From: Bradyrhizobium sp. CCBAU 53421 | GTDB lineage: Bacteria; Pseudomonadota; Alphaproteobacteria; Rhizobiales; Xanthobacteraceae | Assembly: GCF_015291625.1 (NCBI RefSeq) | Contig: NZ_CP030047.1 | Coordinates: forward strand, 4,526,001-4,590,000 | Direction: 5' to 3' | DNA length: 64,000 nucleotides | In this document: positions 63,166 through 64,000 of the stretch, piece after piece | Position numbering within the stretch: the first letter of the stretch is position 1 | Layout of the letters: each line of letters starts with the position of its first letter | The notes under the pieces: model-generated | What the model was told of the DNA's origin: nothing | Seen by the model: the letters and a program-made list of their open reading frames with translations, nothing else | The model's database searches: none | Translations under genes and position numbers: made by a program

Positions 63166-64000
63166 ATGTCCGCGCGTATCCTCGTCGTCGATGACGTTCC
63201 GGCGAACGTCAAGCTGTTGGAAGCCCGTCTGTCAGCCGAATATTTCGATGTGCTGACCGCCTCCAACGGCACCGAGGCGCTGGAAATCTGCGCGCGCGCC
63301 GAATGCGACATCATCCTGCTCGACGTCATGATGCCTGACATGGACGGCTTCGAGGTCTGCCGCCGCCTGAAGTCGAATCCCGCGACCCATTTCATTCCCG
63401 TCGTCATCGTCACCGCGCTCGACAGCCCGGCCGATCGTGTGCGCGGGCTTGAGTCCGGCGCCGATGATTTTCTCACCAAGCCGGTGTCCGACGTCGTGCT
63501 GATCGCGCGCGTGCGCTCGCTGACGCGGCTGAAGATGATGACCGATGAGCTGCGCATGCGCGCCATCACCTCGCTCGAGATCGGCATGCAGGCGCCCGAG
63601 CGCAGCGCGATTGCCGACAAGGGCACCGGCGGCCGCATCCTCCTCGTCGACGACCGGCCGTCGTCCTACGAGAAGCTGGCGCCGATCCTTTCCGCCGAGC
63701 ACACGGTCGACGTCGAAACCAATCCGTCGGAGGCTCTGTTCCACGCCGCCGAGGGCAATTACGACCTCCTGATCGTGTCGCTCAGCCTCGACAATTTCGA
63801 TGGCCTGCGGCTGTGCAGCCAGGCCCGCTCGCTGGAGCGCACCCGCCAGGTGCCGATCCTCGCCATCTCGGATGCCGACAACAACACGCGGCTGATGCGC
63901 GGGCTCGAGATCGGCGTCAACGACTATCTGCTGCGTCCGGTCGACAAGAACGAACTGCTGGCGCGGGCGCGCACCCAGATCCGCCGTCGCCGCTACACCG
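63166..64000 (+). CDS. pleD: PleD, response regulator (diguanylate cyclase), 3' end outside window
   Basis: Open to the right edge; 278 codons are visible. Two receiver domains: the first with Asp53 (IILLDVMMPDMDG) and Lys in FLTKPVSD, the second (ILLVDDRPSS) whose acceptor position reads LLIVSLSL with no Asp, as expected of the adaptor receiver in PleD. A GGDEF output domain should follow beyond 64000. PleD makes cyclic di-GMP at the stalked pole and links to DivJ/PleC. Start 63166 has GGGAG at 63151-63155. Confidence 0.9.
   Translation, partial: MSARILVVDDVPANVKLLEARLSAEYFDVLTASNGTEALEICARAECDIILLDVMMPDMDGFEVCRRLKSNPATHFIPVVIVTALDSPADRVRGLESGADDFLTKPVSDVVLIARVRSLTRLKMMTDELRMRAITSLEIGMQAPERSAIADKGTGGRILLVDDRPSSYEKLAPILSAEHTVDVETNPSEALFHAAEGNYDLLIVSLSLDNFDGLRLCSQARSLERTRQVPILAISDADNNTRLMRGLEIGVNDYLLRPVDKNELLARARTQIRRRRYT

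Overview
The window reads as a chromosomal segment of a GC-rich alphaproteobacterium of the Bradyrhizobium type (Hyphomicrobiales). The evidence is the gene set (MipZ, DivK-PleD, EipB, a phasin, a ClpS-ClpA pair), the strong third-position G/C bias, and several families of short palindromic intergenic repeats of a style common in Bradyrhizobium and Rhodopseudomonas. The species call is inference. I see no rRNA, tRNA, CRISPR array, insertion sequence or prophage.

Layout. 1-0.85 kb: the end of an HTH gene, a palindromic repeat and a small unknown protein. 0.99-4.2 kb: an arsenic locus, with a DUF6428-like gene divergent from a tightly overlapping arsR-aqpS-arsC-MFS operon. 4.2-10.4 kb: a phosphonate locus, with a LysR regulator divergent from an iron-type alcohol dehydrogenase, phosphonoacetate hydrolase (phnA), phosphonoacetaldehyde dehydrogenase (phnY) and an organophosphate-type MFS carrier. 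No phnW transaminase is present, so the alcohol dehydrogenase may feed the pathway from 2-hydroxyethylphosphonate. 10.8-16.8 kb: an uncharacterised catabolic cluster of ACS-type MFS, two Asp/Glu-racemase-superfamily proteins lacking usual catalytic cysteines, a GntR/FCD regulator, a hydantoinase-type amidohydrolase and an alpha/beta hydrolase. 17.1-20.2 kb: an exported phospholipase C-type phosphoesterase beside a di-haem cytochrome c peroxidase.

20.3-34.6 kb is mostly housekeeping and conserved hypotheticals: aldo/keto reductase, TolA/TonB-like protein, DUF599, GST, YidB-like, DUF1489, ClpP-like exported protein, panC, mipZ, quinone-reductase-like ADH with a divergent XRE regulator, a hydrolase, a VWA-like protein, DUF302 and a Tim14-like J protein. 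34.8-42.9 kb: a D,D-carboxypeptidase with SPOR domain, a phasin with a palindromic operator, a TadG-like VWA pilus protein, clpS and clpA. 43-48.3 kb: DHA2 MFS, PilZ, and an aldoxime-nitrile pathway (AraC regulator, nitrilase, aldoxime dehydratase). 48.5-55.8 kb: LysR, bile-acid symporter family carrier, a GrdB-like protein of unknown aerobic role whose 3' end is duplicated with a repeat element, lytic transglycosylase, azlCD, a TctC-type binding protein and trmO. 55.9-64 kb: HIT protein, DUF482-type acyltransferase, GDPD, two RidA proteins, EipB, DNA polymerase IV, DUF3572, and the cell-cycle operon divK-pleD, which runs off the right edge.

Points most worth following: the phosphonate locus with an alcohol dehydrogenase in place of phnW; the hydantoinase/racemase-like cluster with altered active sites; a shared GTGC-N3/4-GCAC operator linking the phasin gene to an exported hydrolase; and the repeat-associated duplication of the GrdB-like gene end.
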